64,000 nt of DNA from positions 2,566,001 to 2,630,000 of the forward strand of contig NZ_CP098323.1 in NCBI RefSeq assembly GCF_023657595.1, written 5' to 3'. Numbering within the stretch: position 1 is the stretch's first letter; each line of letters opens with the position of its first letter. This document shows positions 24,311 to 33,608 of this stretch, piece by piece. The notes below the pieces were generated by a model. The model did no database searches. It was not told the DNA's origin and saw nothing but the letters and a program-made list of their open reading frames with translations. The translations under genes were made by a program, and so were the position numbers. Source of the DNA: Cytobacillus firmus (GTDB lineage Bacteria > Bacillota > Bacilli > Bacillales > Cytobacillaceae).

Positions 24311-24607
24311 AAAAACTTCCCCCTCGGTAGTGTTAACAACGTCTTATTATAACTTTTTTTAAAGATAATTTCAATGCCGGTGATATCCCCCGATATTCTA
24401 CCCGGAATTAAGGGGGTTAAAACCTGTTTTCGGGCGAAATTTATGTATTTGAACCCATTTTGGGCCGTTAAGTTCATTTTTTATTTGAAATGTCAGCTTA
24501 CGTTTGTCGAAGTTTAATGTTTAATTTTGTTTTCCATCAAATTAAACACTTTAACACCGAAACTTCTATCCAATAAAAACGTCTACTAAATAATGAGGAG
24601 GGATAAT

Positions 24608-24949
24608 TTGAATAGGTTGGTTTCTATATCAATACTGCTTTTATTAACAATAACTTTGACTGGATGTAATTTATTTGATTCTAAAAATGAATTACCAATC
24701 GAAATGGCAGCGTTTAATAGTCTTACGAACGAAGAAAAAGATTTAATTCCAGTAAGTCCAAAAGATTCAGTTGTTGAGAAAGTAACTGTTAATAGCGAGA
24801 ACAAATCTTTGATTGATAAGGACTATGACAAAGGCGAAGTTTATTCAGTCACCTTTAATAATACAGAGACAGATTCTTCGGGGAAACTTACTGTTTTCTT
24901 TGATTTAGATAAGAAAACGGTTGTTGGAAAAGGTTTCACCAATAGCTAA
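24608..24949 (+). CDS. Small uncharacterised lipoprotein
   Basis: A 113-residue protein starting at TTG 24608, five bases after AGGAGGG. A lipoprotein signal peptide ends in LTGC. The rest is a hydrophilic domain (EEKDLIPVSPKDSVVEKVTVN...YDKGEVYSVTFNNTETDSSGKLTVFFDLDKKTVVG) of probable beta structure. I recognise no family. The gene and the flanking 24.3-25.2 kb region are more AT-rich than the neighbours, which may point to recent acquisition. The 24311-24607 stretch before it holds no other feature I can support. Confidence 0.65.
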   Translation: MNRLVSISILLLLTITLTGCNLFDSKNELPIEMAAFNSLTNEEKDLIPVSPKDSVVEKVTVNSENKSLIDKDYDKGEVYSVTFNNTETDSSGKLTVFFDLDKKTVVGKGFTNS

Positions 24950-25054
24950 TAAAATCTTTTCAACTTCAATATGAACGGTAAAACCTTGAAAACGCGGGTT
25001 TCCTTTAACTTTAACTAAAAATCAACATTAAAGTTTAACAGAGCCATATTTAAA

Positions 25055-25140
25055 AAAATTTTTATGTGCGGATACCCCTTTTTTGTGTGCGTGATAAAAT
25101 TTTTTTATATGCTCATTGTGCTTTTTTATGTGCGGAAGGC
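25055..25140. repeat. Degenerate TTTATGTGCGGA repeat cluster
   Basis: TTTTATGTGCGGA occurs at about 25060 and 25125, with intermediate variants TTTTGTGTGCGTG and TATATGCTCATTG between. Similar in composition and spacing to the cluster at 11085-11215. Confidence 0.45.
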
Positions 25141-25174
25141 TGATATAGCTTGATCATATTACTAATTTACAAAC

Positions 25175-25198
25175 TAAAAAAACTCCTGAATCAGGAGT
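25175..25198 (-). terminator. Rho-independent terminator of the BASS transporter gene
   Basis: ACTCCTGA/TCAGGAGT (25182-25189 and 25191-25198) with seven T following on the minus strand. Confidence 0.75.
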
Positions 25199-25199
25199 C

Positions 25200-26162
25200 T
25201 TACACACTATGACCACCCTGCAGAACCTTCCTGCTGAAATGACGCTTCATAATGAGTCCATACAGGGATGCCAAAACCTGCTGAAAGAGCATGCCAATGA
25301 CTACAGGAACGGCAACTGGAGCGGGGAAATAAGTGACTGCCAGGACAGAGCCAACGCTTATATTCCTCATGCCTCCATTAAAGGTAACAGCCACCGTCGT
25401 GCCCTGATCGTATTTCAGTACATTTGCGATGATGAAAGAGATCAGATAGCCCATAAATGCCACACAAAATACAGTGATCCCGATGAGGATCAATTTTAGA
25501 TTGACCTCCTTCAGAAATGGTGCAACAACTGCTCCATTCAGCATTACCACAATGGCCATGCCAAGCTTTGAAAAAGGAGATAGACGGCTGCTTAAGGCTG
25601 CAGCGCTTTTTCCTGCAAATTGATTGAAAAGCATGCCAAGAAAAGAAGGCAGAACAATCATGCCAAATAACCCGGTCATCATCGGCACGGCATCGATCTG
25701 TACAGATTTCTGGAAAAATACAGACAAGGTCAGCGGAACAATAAAGGGTGACAGAAAGGTATCTACTAGAATAATAGACAAGGTCAGCGGGATATTTCCG
25801 CGATATATCGAAACCCATATAAAGCTTGATATGCCAGTCGGAATGGCCATAGCCAATACCAGCCCGGTAATAGTTAAAGAATCAGCCCCGAACGCAAGTG
25901 TACCGGTGCTCCATGCAAAGAGAGGCATCAAAATATGAAGCAAAAACAAAATGAGAAAAAGCGGCTTTGGATGATGCATAATTTCCTTTAAACTGCTAAA
26001 GCTCGAGTTCAGACTGCCTGAAAACGTCATAAATGCAAAAACCCAAGGAATGATAAAGGCAAAATCCTTTATAAATTCTGCGAGCATAACACCAAGAACA
26101 ACGCTTATTGGAGTAATCAATGGCATCATTTTCTCCAGCTGTTTATTGATTTGAATCAGCAC
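25200..26162 (-). CDS. Bile acid:sodium symporter (BASS) family transporter
   Basis: About 320 residues with nine to ten transmembrane helices of the BASS/SBF fold. Signatures include SGSLNSSFSSLKEI after helix 2, LAMAIPTGISSFIWVSIYRGN, and the C-terminal half TTVAVTFNGGMRNISVGSVLA (the discontinuous-helix sodium site). BASS members move organic anions with sodium; B. subtilis YocS is an example. The substrate is unknown. The true start is most likely GTG 26162, with AGGAG eight bases upstream. The 18 codons before it (MIRYLVRYTIIRKRR) include that ribosome site. Monocistronic. Confidence 0.85.
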   Translation of the reverse strand: MLIQINKQLEKMMPLITPISVVLGVMLAEFIKDFAFIIPWVFAFMTFSGSLNSSFSSLKEIMHHPKPLFLILFLLHILMPLFAWSTGTLAFGADSLTITGLVLAMAIPTGISSFIWVSIYRGNIPLTLSIILVDTFLSPFIVPLTLSVFFQKSVQIDAVPMMTGLFGMIVLPSFLGMLFNQFAGKSAAALSSRLSPFSKLGMAIVVMLNGAVVAPFLKEVNLKLILIGITVFCVAFMGYLISFIIANVLKYDQGTTVAVTFNGGMRNISVGSVLAVTYFPAPVAVPVVIGMLFQQVLASLYGLIMKRHFSRKVLQGGHSV

Positions 26163-26240
26163 ACTGAGTACTCTCCTTTTCCGAATAATTGTATACCTGA
26201 CTAAATATCTTATCATAATCCGGCTGGTTTTAGTTCAAAA

Positions 26241-26267
26241 ATGAAAAAGAGCCAAAATCGGCTCTTT
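26241..26267 (-). terminator. Rho-independent terminator of the ABC1-kinase gene
   Basis: AAAGAGCC/GGCTCTTT stem (26246-26253 and 26260-26267), T-run on the minus strand. Confidence 0.75.
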
Positions 26268-26270
26268 TGA

Positions 26271-27896
26271 TTATTTCCGTTTTTCCGGCATATATTTCAG
26301 CCATTTTCCCAGTCTCCAGCTGTTCACCCCATACACTAAAAGCGCAATGGCTGCGATGCCTGCGGATAACTGCATGATCAGCATTTCATCAGCATAAATT
26401 CCAAATCCCGACCCGGTTAAACCTAACATGAATAACTGAAAAAGCAGCTTTTTCCGATTTTCATAGATCATAAATTGGAACTCTCTTCTTTGACCGGCCT
26501 CTTTCATTTTTTCCAATTTACGAGGTGTTTCCAGGAACTCCGCTGCTGAATGAAAAATTTTAAAGAACGGCTGGGATTGGATAATGTTCCAAATAAATGA
26601 CCATTTATTTCCCTGTGACCTTAACCATTCTGTAAAAACTGGTTTCCCTAGCTCAAGAAGATCTTCATCTGGTGCCAGATGGCGAACAATCCCTTCGATT
26701 GTCATAAAGGATCTGCCCAGAAAAACAAAGCGTGTTGGCACCTGAATCGGAAGAGCTGCAATCAAATCATTTAGTTCAAGCTTAAGAGCCACTAAGTCCA
26801 TATCCTTTACCTGAGAAAGGTCAAATGCCATCCATTCTGACAGTAGCTTCTCCAAGGTTCCCGCATTAGCTTCCGGCAGAAGAAATCCCAGCTGTGACAG
26901 ACATTCGACTGCTTTACTGTGGTTTTTAGCGAGAATGGATTCAATTAAATTTCTAAAAGAGACTGCATCTTTTTTTGAAATTTCACCGGCCATGCCAAAA
27001 TCGAGAAGAATGATCTTCCCTTCCCTCGTAAACTGCACATTTCCCGGATGAGGATCGGCATGAAACATCCCAGGTTCCAGCCATTGCGGCATGAAGAGCT
27101 TCATCAATTGGCGGGCCAATTCCTGACGGGACATCTCTAGTTTTTCAACCGCTTCTGAATCATTGAGCCTTTTTCCCTCCACCCATTCCATCACAAGCAC
27201 TTTCGAGGTGCAAAGCTCCTGATGCACATCAGGAATTTTCACCATCTCACTGTCTTTAAAGCGCTCCTTAAAATAAAGAAGGGTATCCTTTTCCTTTATA
27301 AAGTCAAGCTCCCGCTCAATAACCTGCTTAAGCTCCTGAAAAAGGACTTTTAAATTAATGAATCCCTTAGGAATAGGGACAAACCGATTTGTGAACCATA
27401 CAAGAATACTCAGGGTCCGGAAGTCGGTATGTACGATAGATTGAATATTTGGACGCTGCACTTTAATGGCGACAATTGAGCCGTCCTGCAGAGCGCCTTT
27501 ATATACCTCTCCAATCGAAGCAGATGCTATGGCTTCTTTTTCAATCGCCACCACCTTTTTAGAGAGCTCGCTTCCCCACTCTTCGTTTAAAATTCTTTGG
27601 ATTTCACCCCATTCGGACGGAGGCACCTTATCGGTCAGGTCTTGAAGTTCCTGGATGAAAGCTTTTGGAAGCAAATCAGAACGAATGCTGATGAACTGAC
27701 CAATCTTTATCAGCAGCCCTTCTAATTCAAAAAGTGTTGTCCGGAATCTTTTCCCGATGCCAGACCATAATTTTTCCCACTGAGCTTCTGATTTGCGGGT
27801 CCATTTATACCAGTAAATCTGTAATATAATGAGAAGTGCCAAAGAAAACACTTTATACATGCGGAGCCATTTACTTCTCGCCTTCATTTCCATCAT
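26271..27896 (-). CDS. ABC1/UbiB-family atypical kinase
   Basis: A 541-residue member of the ABC1/ADCK/UbiB family, atypical protein kinase-like ATPases tied to isoprenoid quinone biology. An N-terminal hydrophobic helix (about 17-31) is followed by the KxGQ motif region LIKIGQFISIRSDLLP. Next come the A-rich loop ASASIGEVYKG, VAIKVQRP with the ATP-binding Lys, MEWVEG, the catalytic FHADPHPGN, and LLDFGMAGE as DFG equivalent. Two C-terminal transmembrane helices (near 485-530) anchor it. In a menaquinone-using Bacillus the substrate is unknown. A single gene with its own terminator. Confidence 0.9.
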   Translation of the reverse strand: MMEMKARSKWLRMYKVFSLALLIILQIYWYKWTRKSEAQWEKLWSGIGKRFRTTLFELEGLLIKIGQFISIRSDLLPKAFIQELQDLTDKVPPSEWGEIQRILNEEWGSELSKKVVAIEKEAIASASIGEVYKGALQDGSIVAIKVQRPNIQSIVHTDFRTLSILVWFTNRFVPIPKGFINLKVLFQELKQVIERELDFIKEKDTLLYFKERFKDSEMVKIPDVHQELCTSKVLVMEWVEGKRLNDSEAVEKLEMSRQELARQLMKLFMPQWLEPGMFHADPHPGNVQFTREGKIILLDFGMAGEISKKDAVSFRNLIESILAKNHSKAVECLSQLGFLLPEANAGTLEKLLSEWMAFDLSQVKDMDLVALKLELNDLIAALPIQVPTRFVFLGRSFMTIEGIVRHLAPDEDLLELGKPVFTEWLRSQGNKWSFIWNIIQSQPFFKIFHSAAEFLETPRKLEKMKEAGQRREFQFMIYENRKKLLFQLFMLGLTGSGFGIYADEMLIMQLSAGIAAIALLVYGVNSWRLGKWLKYMPEKRK

Positions 27897-27989
27897 CTTC
27901 TTCCCTATGTAAGATGTACTGTATTATTCTGTAATACAGGCTAAATACCCTTTTCTTTTATACGACAGCATGTTTAAAAAGTTTCTTAA

Positions 27990-28033
27990 AGTAAAAAAAC
28001 AGCCCGTCCTTACACAAAGGACAAGCTGTTTGC
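27990..28033 (-). terminator. Rho-independent terminator of the carboxylesterase gene
   Basis: AAACAGC..GTCCTT and AAGGAC..GCTGTTT arms overlapping the 3' end of the gene, then a run of seven T on the minus strand. Confidence 0.65.
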
Positions 28034-28774
28034 CTGATTCTCCTGGATATACTGATGAGTTATGTTAACAATCTCTTCTTTATCATGGTCCATCGATGCC
28101 ACATGATAGGAGTTATAGAGCGATATAGCTTTCTTTTTCTCGGAGCCAATCTTTTGAAAAATAAAATCTGTACACTCTGCAGGCACAACATGATCTTCTA
28201 CCGACTTGAAACCTAATACAGGTGTTTTAATGGAAGGCAATAGGTCTGGTGTTCTTTCCATGACCTTCTGCAATTCAAAGATGGAGGGGACCGGAACTTT
28301 CCCGTACGTAATTTCCTCTACATCCTCTTTTTTAATATCCGGTGCACCTTCATCAATGTACCTGGGGTTTGATTTCCCGATTAAATTTTCATAACATGGA
28401 ACCCGGAGAGCGGCATTTATTAACACTATACCTGCAATTTCCGGATATTTATTAGCAAGCCAAAGTGTCAAGGCACCACCCATCGATTGACCTGCAGCAT
28501 AGACAAATGTGCATCTGTCTTTTAGAAGTTGATAACCCTTTTCTGCATCAGCAAACCAATCCTCATGAGCGGTATTTTCAATATCTTTATAATGTGTGCC
28601 GTGGCCTTTAAGCCTTGGTGCAAAGACAGTATAGCCAAGCCTGGCAAATGATTCCCCCAAAAACCGGACACTCTGGGGAGTTCCAAGAAAACCATGAGTG
28701 ATCAGGATCCCAATCTCATTGCCTTCATAGTAAAATGATTCTGCACCGTCCAAAACAGGATAACGTTCATTCAT
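28010..28774 (-). CDS. Alpha/beta hydrolase, Est30-like carboxylesterase
   Basis: A 254-residue cytoplasmic serine esterase: oxyanion-hole segment THGFLGTPQSVRFLG, nucleophile elbow GQSMGG (Ser near 96), acid residue in KSVEDHVVP, and catalytic His in NSYHVASMDHD. Motif order and length match monoacylglycerol-lipase-like carboxylesterases of Bacilli such as Est30/YvaK. Physiological substrate unknown. It is not next to an rnr or secG gene as yvaK is in B. subtilis, so it may be a paralogue. Monocistronic. Confidence 0.87.
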   Translation of the reverse strand: MNERYPVLDGAESFYYEGNEIGILITHGFLGTPQSVRFLGESFARLGYTVFAPRLKGHGTHYKDIENTAHEDWFADAEKGYQLLKDRCTFVYAAGQSMGGALTLWLANKYPEIAGIVLINAALRVPCYENLIGKSNPRYIDEGAPDIKKEDVEEITYGKVPVPSIFELQKVMERTPDLLPSIKTPVLGFKSVEDHVVPAECTDFIFQKIGSEKKKAISLYNSYHVASMDHDKEEIVNITHQYIQENQANSLSFV

Positions 28775-28849
28775 AATCTGTTCCTCCCTCAGAATTAATT
28801 ATTCACATTATATAACCAACTATTCCGACCTGTCAACTTGTATTTAAAC

Positions 28850-28886
28850 AAAAAAAGACCGTCCAAAACATATATGGAGCGGTTAG
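28850..28886 (-). terminator. Rho-independent terminator of the membrane protein pair
   Basis: ACCGCTCC/GGACGGT arms with an AT-rich loop, followed by seven T on the minus strand. Confidence 0.6.
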
Positions 28887-29443
28887 ACTAAAGAAAGTAT
28901 TAACACACAGATAAGGAGGGCGTAACATGCACCAAAGATAATTGCCCTTACATTAGAGTTTCGCGTATACCCTGTGAAGTCTGCAGGTGATTGAGCACCA
29001 TCCACCTTCCTGCTGTGAATAATCATGCTAATATTGATCAAGGCCAGAATCGCGATAGTCTGAAAAAATAAAAACATCGGCTCTATTTTCAGAATTTCCC
29101 CGGAATCAGAATGGAAGTAAGCATTGAAAAATAGGATGCTGCTGACAAGCAAAGTCCAAATACTCCCCACTGTCCGCTGCTTACTCCATTCATTGCCCAT
29201 TTTTTCTTTTTCATAGATGGCCACTTGTTTGATATAAGGAAAAATAGATTTGGTGGAATTACGCTTTACCCATCCCAGAATCGATTGAATCAGAGTTACA
29301 ATGCCGAGGAAAATAAACATTTGTGAATAAGTAATTTCTATTAATATTTGTAAGATGTACGAAGCTGCTAAGAAAAAAAGGATGCTGCCATTTAAGAACA
29401 GAAGCTGCCTGACTCTCAGTTTCTTAATTTCATAACTGGTCAC
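28883..29443 (-). CDS. Uncharacterised four- to five-helix membrane protein
   Basis: A 186-residue protein with helices at about 13-32, 37-53, 90-108, 122-140 and 165-184. The cytoplasmic loop between helices 2 and 3 is basic (GWVKRNSTKSIFPYIKQVAIYEKEKMGNEWSKQR). I recognise no family. The GTG start shares GTGA with the stop of the upstream gene (29440-29766), so both are translated together and probably form a complex. Function unknown. Confidence 0.65.
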   Translation of the reverse strand: MTSYEIKKLRVRQLLFLNGSILFFLAASYILQILIEITYSQMFIFLGIVTLIQSILGWVKRNSTKSIFPYIKQVAIYEKEKMGNEWSKQRTVGSIWTLLVSSILFFNAYFHSDSGEILKIEPMFLFFQTIAILALINISMIIHSRKVDGAQSPADFTGYTRNSNVRAIIFGACYALLICVLILSLV

Positions 29444-29766
29444 GATCCCGCCTCCCTGTGTCTAATGAAATAAATAATGGGGCTCACGGTTCCCAGGAAG
29501 ACAATCACAAGGAACATCCAAAAACCGCTTCCTCCTCCCATCCCTAACTCATCGGCAAGTATGGCTTCAAAAAATAGAACCTGGCCAGATATAATGATTG
29601 AAATGAGGGCCACCGCCATAACCGTAAACCCGTTCAAGAAACCCTGTAAGGCTTTAGGAAGCCAAACAAGAACGAATAGAATCACAGCAATTAAAAGGAA
29701 ACTGGAAATAACCGGCCTTAATAATGTAAACGTTCCATCTGTTACAAAAGATTCGTAAGTGTACAT
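29440..29766 (-). CDS. Uncharacterised three-helix membrane protein
   Basis: A 108-residue protein with three hydrophobic helices (about 16-36, 42-70 and 81-102) and a conspicuous GMGGGSG loop before the third. No family recognised. It is the first gene of a two-gene unit and overlaps the next start by four bases. A putative ribosome site (AGGGGG-type) precedes ATG 29766. Confidence 0.62.
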   Translation of the reverse strand: MYTYESFVTDGTFTLLRPVISSFLLIAVILFVLVWLPKALQGFLNGFTVMAVALISIIISGQVLFFEAILADELGMGGGSGFWMFLVIVFLGTVSPIIYFIRHREAGS

Positions 29767-29828
29767 AAATCCCCCTAATTATTTCTATATTAGTATTATT
29801 TTACAATTAAAAAGGTATTGATGCCACC

Positions 29829-29862
29829 TTAAAAAACGGCTGCACTATTATGTGCAGCCGTT
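29829..29862 (-). terminator. Rho-independent terminator of the aromatic catabolism operon
   Basis: Eleven-base-pair stem AACGGCTGCAC/GTGCAGCCGTT around TATTAT, then six T on the minus strand, placed 10 bases after the stop of the last gene. Confidence 0.85.
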
Positions 29863-29872
29863 CGGCCATTCT

Positions 29873-30835
29873 TTAATATCTCTCAAGTAATTCAATAATC
29901 ACTTTAAATGTGGAGGTTGTATCCATATAGGCGTATTTGCCTTTCCCATTAAAAAAATTGCCAGTTTGTATGACAGGATATCCCATTCCTTGGAGCAATC
30001 TGATTTTTTCATCCAGGTTATCGACAACGAACGAAATATGATGGACACCTTCCCCATATTTCTCCAGATGTTCCTGCCAAGTGCTTGGTGAATCACCTGG
30101 TTCGATTAATTCAATTTGTATGAAAGGCGTATTGATGAACATATATCTTGATTTACCTTCAGTTGGCTGACCTCTGAACATAACCTGTGTGGTTTCACTT
30201 GGGCCTGATTGTATAATGGGCGGCATATCTGCACCAAGAAGCTTACAATAAGCTTCTGCAGCTAATTCCAGATCTTTTACCACGATTGCCAGCTGCTCGA
30301 CTATATTTGTTCCAAGCAAAGGGCTATGTGCTTCTTGGGCAGTTGCAGTGGTTCTTGCCTCAGAGCTTTCCAGGAGTTCAACCAATATCTTGCAGTCTTT
30401 CAAGGTATCTGCATAAACATATCTGCCTTCACTTGCTGTAAACTCCCCGCTTTGCAGTGATGAATATCCGCTTTCCTCAAAAAAAGGCATCCGCTCTTTT
30501 ATGGATTTCACATCAAAGGCAATATGGTGTATGCCTTCCCCTGCTCTATCCAAAAACTCCCGCATCGTGCCTGGTTCTTCATTTGGTTCAATCAGTTCAA
30601 ATTGAACAGTGGGCGTATTTAGAAATGCTAATTTGCTTCTTGATGCAGTAGGCATTCCACGGTAAATGACCTTCGATACTTCCTGAGCACCTGTTAAAAA
30701 CCACCCAGGTTTTGGAACACCCAGTAAACTTGAAAACGCCTCACAGGCCTCTTCAATATCCCGTACAACAAATGCCAGCTGGTTAATGACCTGATTTCCT
30801 GCTAATGGCGCTTTAGCGGTTTTGCTTTCTGCCAT
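29873..30835 (-). CDS. Double VOC (glyoxalase-fold) protein of the aromatic cluster
   Basis: A 320-residue protein made of two homologous VOC domains (about 14-155 and 172-318), each resembling methylmalonyl-CoA-epimerase-like members: INQLAFVVRDIEEAC...GEGIHHIAFDVKSI, and VEQLAIVVKDLELAA...GEGVHHISFVVDNL. Metal-binding candidates are the HH pairs and the late Glu in LVELLE and IIELLE. Last gene of the ten-gene operon. Its role could be an epimerase, isomerase or ring-cleavage step; the sequence does not decide. The two domains are an internal duplication. Confidence 0.78.
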   Translation of the reverse strand: MAESKTAKAPLAGNQVINQLAFVVRDIEEACEAFSSLLGVPKPGWFLTGAQEVSKVIYRGMPTASRSKLAFLNTPTVQFELIEPNEEPGTMREFLDRAGEGIHHIAFDVKSIKERMPFFEESGYSSLQSGEFTASEGRYVYADTLKDCKILVELLESSEARTTATAQEAHSPLLGTNIVEQLAIVVKDLELAAEAYCKLLGADMPPIIQSGPSETTQVMFRGQPTEGKSRYMFINTPFIQIELIEPGDSPSTWQEHLEKYGEGVHHISFVVDNLDEKIRLLQGMGYPVIQTGNFFNGKGKYAYMDTTSTFKVIIELLERY

Positions 30836-30865
30836 AAAAACACTCCTCCTAAATAACGCTTCTCC

Positions 30866-31651
30866 TCAGGATAAACCCCGTACAGCAAGTCCTCCATCAC
30901 TTGAAATCACTTCTCCTGTAATGGCACGGGATTGATCAGAAGCAAGCAATAGATACGCTCCAACATGGTCTTCACTGGTCATGGCTATGCGAAGAGGATT
31001 CCGGGATTTAATGCTCTTCGCTTTCGTATCCTGATCGACTGTTTTCACAAACGGCTTAAGCGGGTGAATGACATTGAGTGCCGTCAATGTGCCGCCGGGG
31101 GCGACTGCATTTATCCTTATATCCGGGGCTAATTCAAAGGCAAGCTGGCGCATTAAGCCGATTTGCGCATGCTTGCTTGCTGTATACCAGACTCCGCCCC
31201 CGTCCGGGTAAAAGCCGGCTCCCGAAACCGTGAAAATCATATTTCCATTTGTTTTTTTCAATTCATCCGCTGAAGCTTTTGCACCATTAAAATACCCTTT
31301 GACATTAATATTGAATAACAGGTCATAGGCATCTGACATGGCCTCTGGTGTTACTTCACTAAATTTGGCAAACCCGTCGAATACGCCGGCGTTGGCAACG
31401 AACACATCCAGTTTCCCCGCCGCTTCCACAGCAGCTTCAACGGCGTGAATGTGATCCTCGTATTCAGTGACGTCTCCTTCTATGCACAAAACACGATCCC
31501 CGAATTCCTTTTTCAATTGCTCGAGGCCAGCTGCTGACTTATCCAGGACCGTTACAAAGGCTCCTTCTTGTATAAAACTTTCTGTAACAGCCCTGCCGAT
31601 GCCAGAGGCGCCCCCGGTCAAATAAACTGATTTTCCGCTAAGCAGTGCCAT
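30866..31651 (-). CDS. SDR cis-dihydrodiol dehydrogenase (BphB-like)
   Basis: A 261-residue short-chain dehydrogenase with TGGASGIG (NAD site), NAG, catalytic Ser, and YTASK (Tyr-x3-Lys). Stretches such as FNINVKGYFNGAKA, FTVSGAGFYPDGGGVWYTASKHA and LAFELAPDIRINAVAPGG resemble BphB/NahB-type cis-2,3-dihydrodiol dehydrogenases. It would oxidise the cis-diol made by the Rieske oxygenase encoded just upstream to the catechol, producing NADH. Gap of 15 bases to the beta-subunit gene. Confidence 0.85.
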   Translation of the reverse strand: MALLSGKSVYLTGGASGIGRAVTESFIQEGAFVTVLDKSAAGLEQLKKEFGDRVLCIEGDVTEYEDHIHAVEAAVEAAGKLDVFVANAGVFDGFAKFSEVTPEAMSDAYDLLFNINVKGYFNGAKASADELKKTNGNMIFTVSGAGFYPDGGGVWYTASKHAQIGLMRQLAFELAPDIRINAVAPGGTLTALNVIHPLKPFVKTVDQDTKAKSIKSRNPLRIAMTSEDHVGAYLLLASDQSRAITGEVISSDGGLAVRGLS

Positions 31652-31666
31652 ACTGGATGCTCCTCC

Positions 31667-32176
31667 TTATACAAAAATAGCAAGATTTCTGGTATTGAGT
31701 GTTGTCTGATCAACAATGAAAACCCTCTTGGATAATTTCCAGACGCCATCTTCATATATAAATTCATCACGCCGTTCTCCTGAAATCAGGTCATGATGGA
31801 TGTCTGTACTGCGGCTGCGATAGATTAGAAGATAACTATTTACAGATGCTTTTTCATTCGGCACATAGTCTGTCAGTTTGACATTGCTTACATAGCGGCG
31901 GGTGCGGGAAGGCGGAATTTCCGCCCAGGCATAATCTGTTTTTAACCGTTCGACTCTCAGGCTCAGCAACTCTATATCATCATTAAAAGAAAACATATCT
32001 GCCGCATAATCCGGCCTTTCAGTGCCTTCTTTATTGACGCGTACAGGCATTTGATAAATCAGGGATGAATGCATAAGGCTGAACCAGCCATCAAAATCAA
32101 TATGATCAAGCAGCTCAGCTTCTCTGTAGAGCCATTGTTCAAATTCATAGGTTGCGAGCATTTTCTCTAAACTCAT
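31667..32176 (-). CDS. Ring-hydroxylating dioxygenase small (beta) subunit
   Basis: About 169 residues of the SnoaL/NTF2-like beta-subunit fold: YEFEQWLYREAELLDHIDFDGWFSLMHSSLIYQMPVRV, ERLKTDYAWAEIPPSRTRRYVSNV, and SYLLIYRSR..HHDLISGERRDEF. It forms the structural beta3 part of an alpha3beta3 oxygenase with the preceding gene. ATG 32176 (GGGGG eight bases upstream) is preferred over an ATG five codons earlier. Confidence 0.87.
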   Translation of the reverse strand: MSLEKMLATYEFEQWLYREAELLDHIDFDGWFSLMHSSLIYQMPVRVNKEGTERPDYAADMFSFNDDIELLSLRVERLKTDYAWAEIPPSRTRRYVSNVKLTDYVPNEKASVNSYLLIYRSRSTDIHHDLISGERRDEFIYEDGVWKLSKRVFIVDQTTLNTRNLAIFV

Positions 32177-32214
32177 TCTGTATTCCCCCATTTCCAGGCA
32201 TCGTTCCAGTTTAC

Positions 32215-33522
32215 TTAAACGTTCATGAGATCAAGCCAATAGCGATAGAAGTTTCTTTGATTCGCTTCAGAAAACTTATCATCGTAGACAACACCAGGAC
32301 CGGTGAAATCACTGACCGGTTCACGGTGCATCCCCATCGTATAATTGTAGACAAGTTCTTTCATAACAGGCATTGGACCTGATGCGGCAGCGGTTATGTC
32401 AGTAAATACTTCTGTATCATCCTGTTCGAAAATGCCTGAAGGGCTGAACGTTAAAATGAATGAATCCCTTGAACGTTTCTTCCAGTCCTCTTCCGCATTT
32501 TTCTCTACGAGGAACCAGGCGATCACTTCCATTTTATCTGGCCCAATTGGCCTCCACATGCGAACGGTTGTATTCGATATCAGCTGCCCTTTCACTTTTG
32601 TATGCGAAATGAGGAAGCTAAGATTGGGAAAGATGTTTCCGATCATATTTTTCAAATTGGCCAGCACATCATATTGTTCATCTGTTAAATTGGATTGATA
32701 TTCTGATTTCAGCTCTTCAGGGAATGCGAAGTCAGGATTAGGTGTGCCCAGATTTAAACCATGCCCGTTCATTGTGTGAATCTGGTATCCCTTTTTGGAA
32801 TATGTGGCACTGGGCACCATACCCAATTTTGCAATGGATCCATGAGTGACCATCGTGTGGTAGGAATCGCCGACAAAGTTATCTGCTCCTACCTTCCAGT
32901 TTGAATGAATGATGAATCTTTGCGGAGGGCCGACGACTTCCATTTCAGCACGTCCGGCTAAAATGTCCAAATACCATTTGAAATCGCCCAAAAAATCTGA
33001 AAGAGACTCTGCTTCTTCATTCCAGGTTCCAAAAATAAGGCCTTTATACGATTCAATCCTTATTTTGTGGAGTCCCAGCTTGGACTTATCCAGGTCAGTT
33101 CCATAAATATCCTTCTGCAGAGGCACTCCAGTCAGATCACCATTGTTTTTAAAATTGAATCCATGATAAGGACATACAAAAGAGGATTTATTTCCTTTGT
33201 CAGCACGGCATAATTTCATCCCCCGGTGTGTGCACATATTGTAAAAGCCGCGGATTTCATTCTCTGAATCTCTTGTAATGATAATCGAGTAGCCTGCTAA
33301 ATCTCTTAACATATAATCATTTTTATTTGGGATTTCTGATTCATGGCCAATAAAAAGCCAGGTTTTCATAAACACCTTTTTATGCTCAATATCGTAAATC
33401 TTAGGATCCGCGAGGATAAAAGCAGGAATGGACCCAGCCTCAGGCTGGACTGTCTCGTTTAAGTAGCCGATTGTTTCTTTTTGGGTCATTTCTTCTAAGT
33501 TCTTAGTTGTCGTTTTAATCAT
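32215..33522 (-). CDS. Rieske ring-hydroxylating dioxygenase large (alpha) subunit
   Basis: A 435-residue catalytic subunit. The Rieske [2Fe-2S] site is C97-x-H99 (CTHRG) and C117-x2-H120 (CPYHGF). The mononuclear iron site is D219-x2-H222-x4-H227 (GDSYHTMVTH), with a later Asp in IFEQDDTEVF. It adds O2 to an aromatic ring to give a cis-dihydrodiol. No ferredoxin or ferredoxin reductase gene occurs in this cluster, so electrons must come from elsewhere. The alpha-beta-diol dehydrogenase order is classical. Substrate not identifiable; the upstream ACS-type MFS carrier suggests an aromatic carboxylate. Confidence 0.92.
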   Translation of the reverse strand: MIKTTTKNLEEMTQKETIGYLNETVQPEAGSIPAFILADPKIYDIEHKKVFMKTWLFIGHESEIPNKNDYMLRDLAGYSIIITRDSENEIRGFYNMCTHRGMKLCRADKGNKSSFVCPYHGFNFKNNGDLTGVPLQKDIYGTDLDKSKLGLHKIRIESYKGLIFGTWNEEAESLSDFLGDFKWYLDILAGRAEMEVVGPPQRFIIHSNWKVGADNFVGDSYHTMVTHGSIAKLGMVPSATYSKKGYQIHTMNGHGLNLGTPNPDFAFPEELKSEYQSNLTDEQYDVLANLKNMIGNIFPNLSFLISHTKVKGQLISNTTVRMWRPIGPDKMEVIAWFLVEKNAEEDWKKRSRDSFILTFSPSGIFEQDDTEVFTDITAAASGPMPVMKELVYNYTMGMHREPVSDFTGPGVVYDDKFSEANQRNFYRYWLDLMNV

Positions 33523-33608
33523 ATGTAAATTCCCCCTTCGTCTTAAAATAAGGAGCGAGGAAAAGAAGAAAATATTCTCTTCCTCCTGCTATACACCTAG
33601 CACATATC

